Assembly (NCBI GenBank): GCA_002424495.1
Contig: DIKH01000098.1
Span: 1,221-8,725 of the forward strand
Reading direction: 5' to 3'
DNA from: Desulfobacteraceae bacterium UBA5623
Lineage (GTDB): Bacteria > Desulfobacterota > DSM-4660 > Desulfatiglandales > Desulfatiglandaceae
DNA length: 7,505 bases
The notes under the pieces are model-generated. The model saw only the letters and a program-made list of their open reading frames with translations, searched no databases and was not told where the DNA came from. This document shows positions 6,923 through 7,505 of this stretch, piece after piece (within the stretch, counting starts at the first letter, position 1; the number at the start of each line of letters is the position of its first letter). A program made the translations under genes and the position numbers.

Positions 6923-6932
6923 TAATATATTA
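6923..6932. promoter_or_regulatory. Palindrome over the toxin -10 box, candidate operator
   Basis: TAATATATTA is a perfect 10-bp palindrome that covers the whole -10 hexamer of the toxin-antitoxin promoter, where an autorepressing RHH antitoxin would be expected to bind. AT-rich palindromes are frequent in AT-rich DNA, so this rests on position only. Confidence 0.35.
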
Positions 6933-6952
6933 GCTTGTGTGCCAATTGTCAA
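6924..6952 (-). promoter_or_regulatory. Toxin-antitoxin operon promoter, probably leaderless
   Basis: On the minus strand TTGACA (6952-6947), a 17-nt spacer and TATATT (6929-6924) lie directly before the toxin. Only six bases (6923-6918) separate the -10 box from the ATG, so the usual start distance places +1 at or within two bases of A6917. This agrees with the lack of any ribosome site for the toxin. Confidence 0.65.
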
Positions 6953-7505
6953 TATGATGTCATCTCTAAAGGCGACATTTTTCCATAACCTGTTAGACTT
7001 ATATCCTGACCCTTAAAACCGGTTTGAATATCAAAGCAAAAACAAGAGAAACAATAAAAAAAATAACCAATCCACCAGTCGGCGCCGCTGGTATATGATA
7101 TTCTTTTGTGATATTCAATGCTGATAGATTGCACGATTGAATCGGGACCAAATGGTTTTTCCCTGGGATAAATCAGGATATCATTCCAGTTCCATCCCGG
7201 CCGTTTGGCGCTGACCCGCATAAAGCCGTCGCCAATTGCCAGTTCTTTTTCAATTTTTTGGTTATCCATCTGGAATATAACACGGTAATACCCGCTTTTA
7301 CGGGCCACGACATCCCAATAACTTTCCCGCCTGCTGAACACCCGCACAGGTCCGGTCACGATCCTGGCCGCAGGCGTTGGCTCAATGCTGACTTTTGGCC
7401 AGGGAGAATCTTGATTCCCGGCGAGTTTCATTCTGATTACAAAATGTTCTCCAGGCTTAAAAGGCCTGAATTGATACCAGGAGACCTTTGCACAACCATG
7501 CCAAA
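6949..7505 (-). CDS. Unrecognised membrane-anchored protein, 5' partial and frameshifted near its C-terminus
   Basis: The frame is open from the window edge (7505), so the gene starts outside. The first visible ATG (7431) is internal, because family-like sequence (KVSWYQFRPFKPGEHF) lies before it. About 150 residues form a strand-rich, presumably extracytoplasmic domain with PTPAARIVTGPVRVFSRR, SGYYRVIFQMDNQKIEKELAIGDG and KRPGWNWNDILIYP. The stretch after GADWWIGYFF should be a membrane helix, but in this frame it reads YCFSCFCFDIQTGFKGQ and runs to 6949, into the toxin promoter. Removing one base from the A8 tract at 7056-7063 gives IVSLVFALIFKPVLRVRI and a stop at 6999-7001: a clean transmembrane helix with a basic end and a sensible gap before the toxin promoter. 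I therefore think the original stop was at 6999. I do not recognise the family and assign no function. Confidence 0.65.
   Translation of the reverse strand, partial: WHGCAKVSWYQFRPFKPGEHFVIRMKLAGNQDSPWPKVSIEPTPAARIVTGPVRVFSRRESYWDVVARKSGYYRVIFQMDNQKIEKELAIGDGFMRVSAKRPGWNWNDILIYPREKPFGPDSIVQSISIEYHKRISYTSGADWWIGYFFYCFSCFCFDIQTGFKGQDISLTGYGKMSPLEMTSY
7056..7063 (-). other. A8/T8 homopolymer at the apparent frameshift
   Basis: Eight A residues on the + strand (T8 in the coding strand) lie exactly where the hydrophobic segment changes frame. Homopolymers of this length are sites of replication slippage, transcriptional slippage and sequencing indels, and any of these explains the one-base discrepancy. 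Confidence 0.6.

Overview
The window looks like chromosomal DNA of an anaerobic Desulfobacterota (deltaproteobacterial) organism, probably a sulfate reducer or syntroph. That inference rests on the gene families, namely bacterial HdrA/HdrBC/MvhD fusion proteins with a selenocysteine HdrA, and not on a database match. No rRNA, tRNA, CRISPR array or insertion sequence was seen.

Region 1 (54-4153, + strand) is a two-gene electron-transfer module related to the heterodisulfide reductase/hydrogenase systems (HdrABC-MvhD). The first gene fuses an MvhD domain, an HdrC-like double [4Fe-4S] domain and an HdrB-like pair of CCG domains. The second is HdrA with a C-terminal MvhD domain. It reads as two open frames (1721-2347 and 2363-4153) only because of an in-frame TGA at 2345-2347. 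The TGA sits exactly where HdrA proteins carry a conserved Cys (or Sec). It is followed by a 7-bp hairpin with a GGTC apical loop at the spacing of a bacterial SECIS, so I annotate one 810-residue selenoprotein. Together the two polypeptides would supply all HdrA, HdrB and HdrC functions plus two MvhD domains, forming a cytoplasmic flavin-based electron-bifurcating or confurcating unit. The terminal substrate and the electron donor cannot be read from this window.

Region 2 (4174-6109, - strand) converges on hdrA with a 20-nt gap. It holds a DUF5661-like small protein and, upstream of it, a 14-TM DHA2-type MFS exporter. A near-consensus sigma70-type promoter (TTGACA-17-TATAGT) drives the exporter. 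The promoter -35 box overlaps the stop codon of a truncated sulfotransferase-like N-terminal fragment (6106-6291), which appears to be the remnant of a rearrangement.

Region 3 (6362-6952, - strand) is an AT-rich type II toxin-antitoxin pair with the toxin first: a BrnT-family-like RNase toxin and a ribbon-helix-helix antitoxin overlapping it by 23 nt. The TTGACA-17-TATATT promoter is placed so that transcription should begin at or next to the toxin ATG, which suggests a leaderless message.

Region 4 (6949-7505, - strand) is the 3' part of an unrecognised membrane-anchored protein whose 5' end lies beyond the window. Its C-terminal transmembrane anchor is out of frame because of an A8 tract at 7056-7063; one base fewer restores a clean membrane helix and an early stop at 6999.

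The main point of interest is the selenoprotein HdrA-MvhD with its MvhD-HdrC-HdrB partner. Automatic gene calling would very likely split it into two genes.
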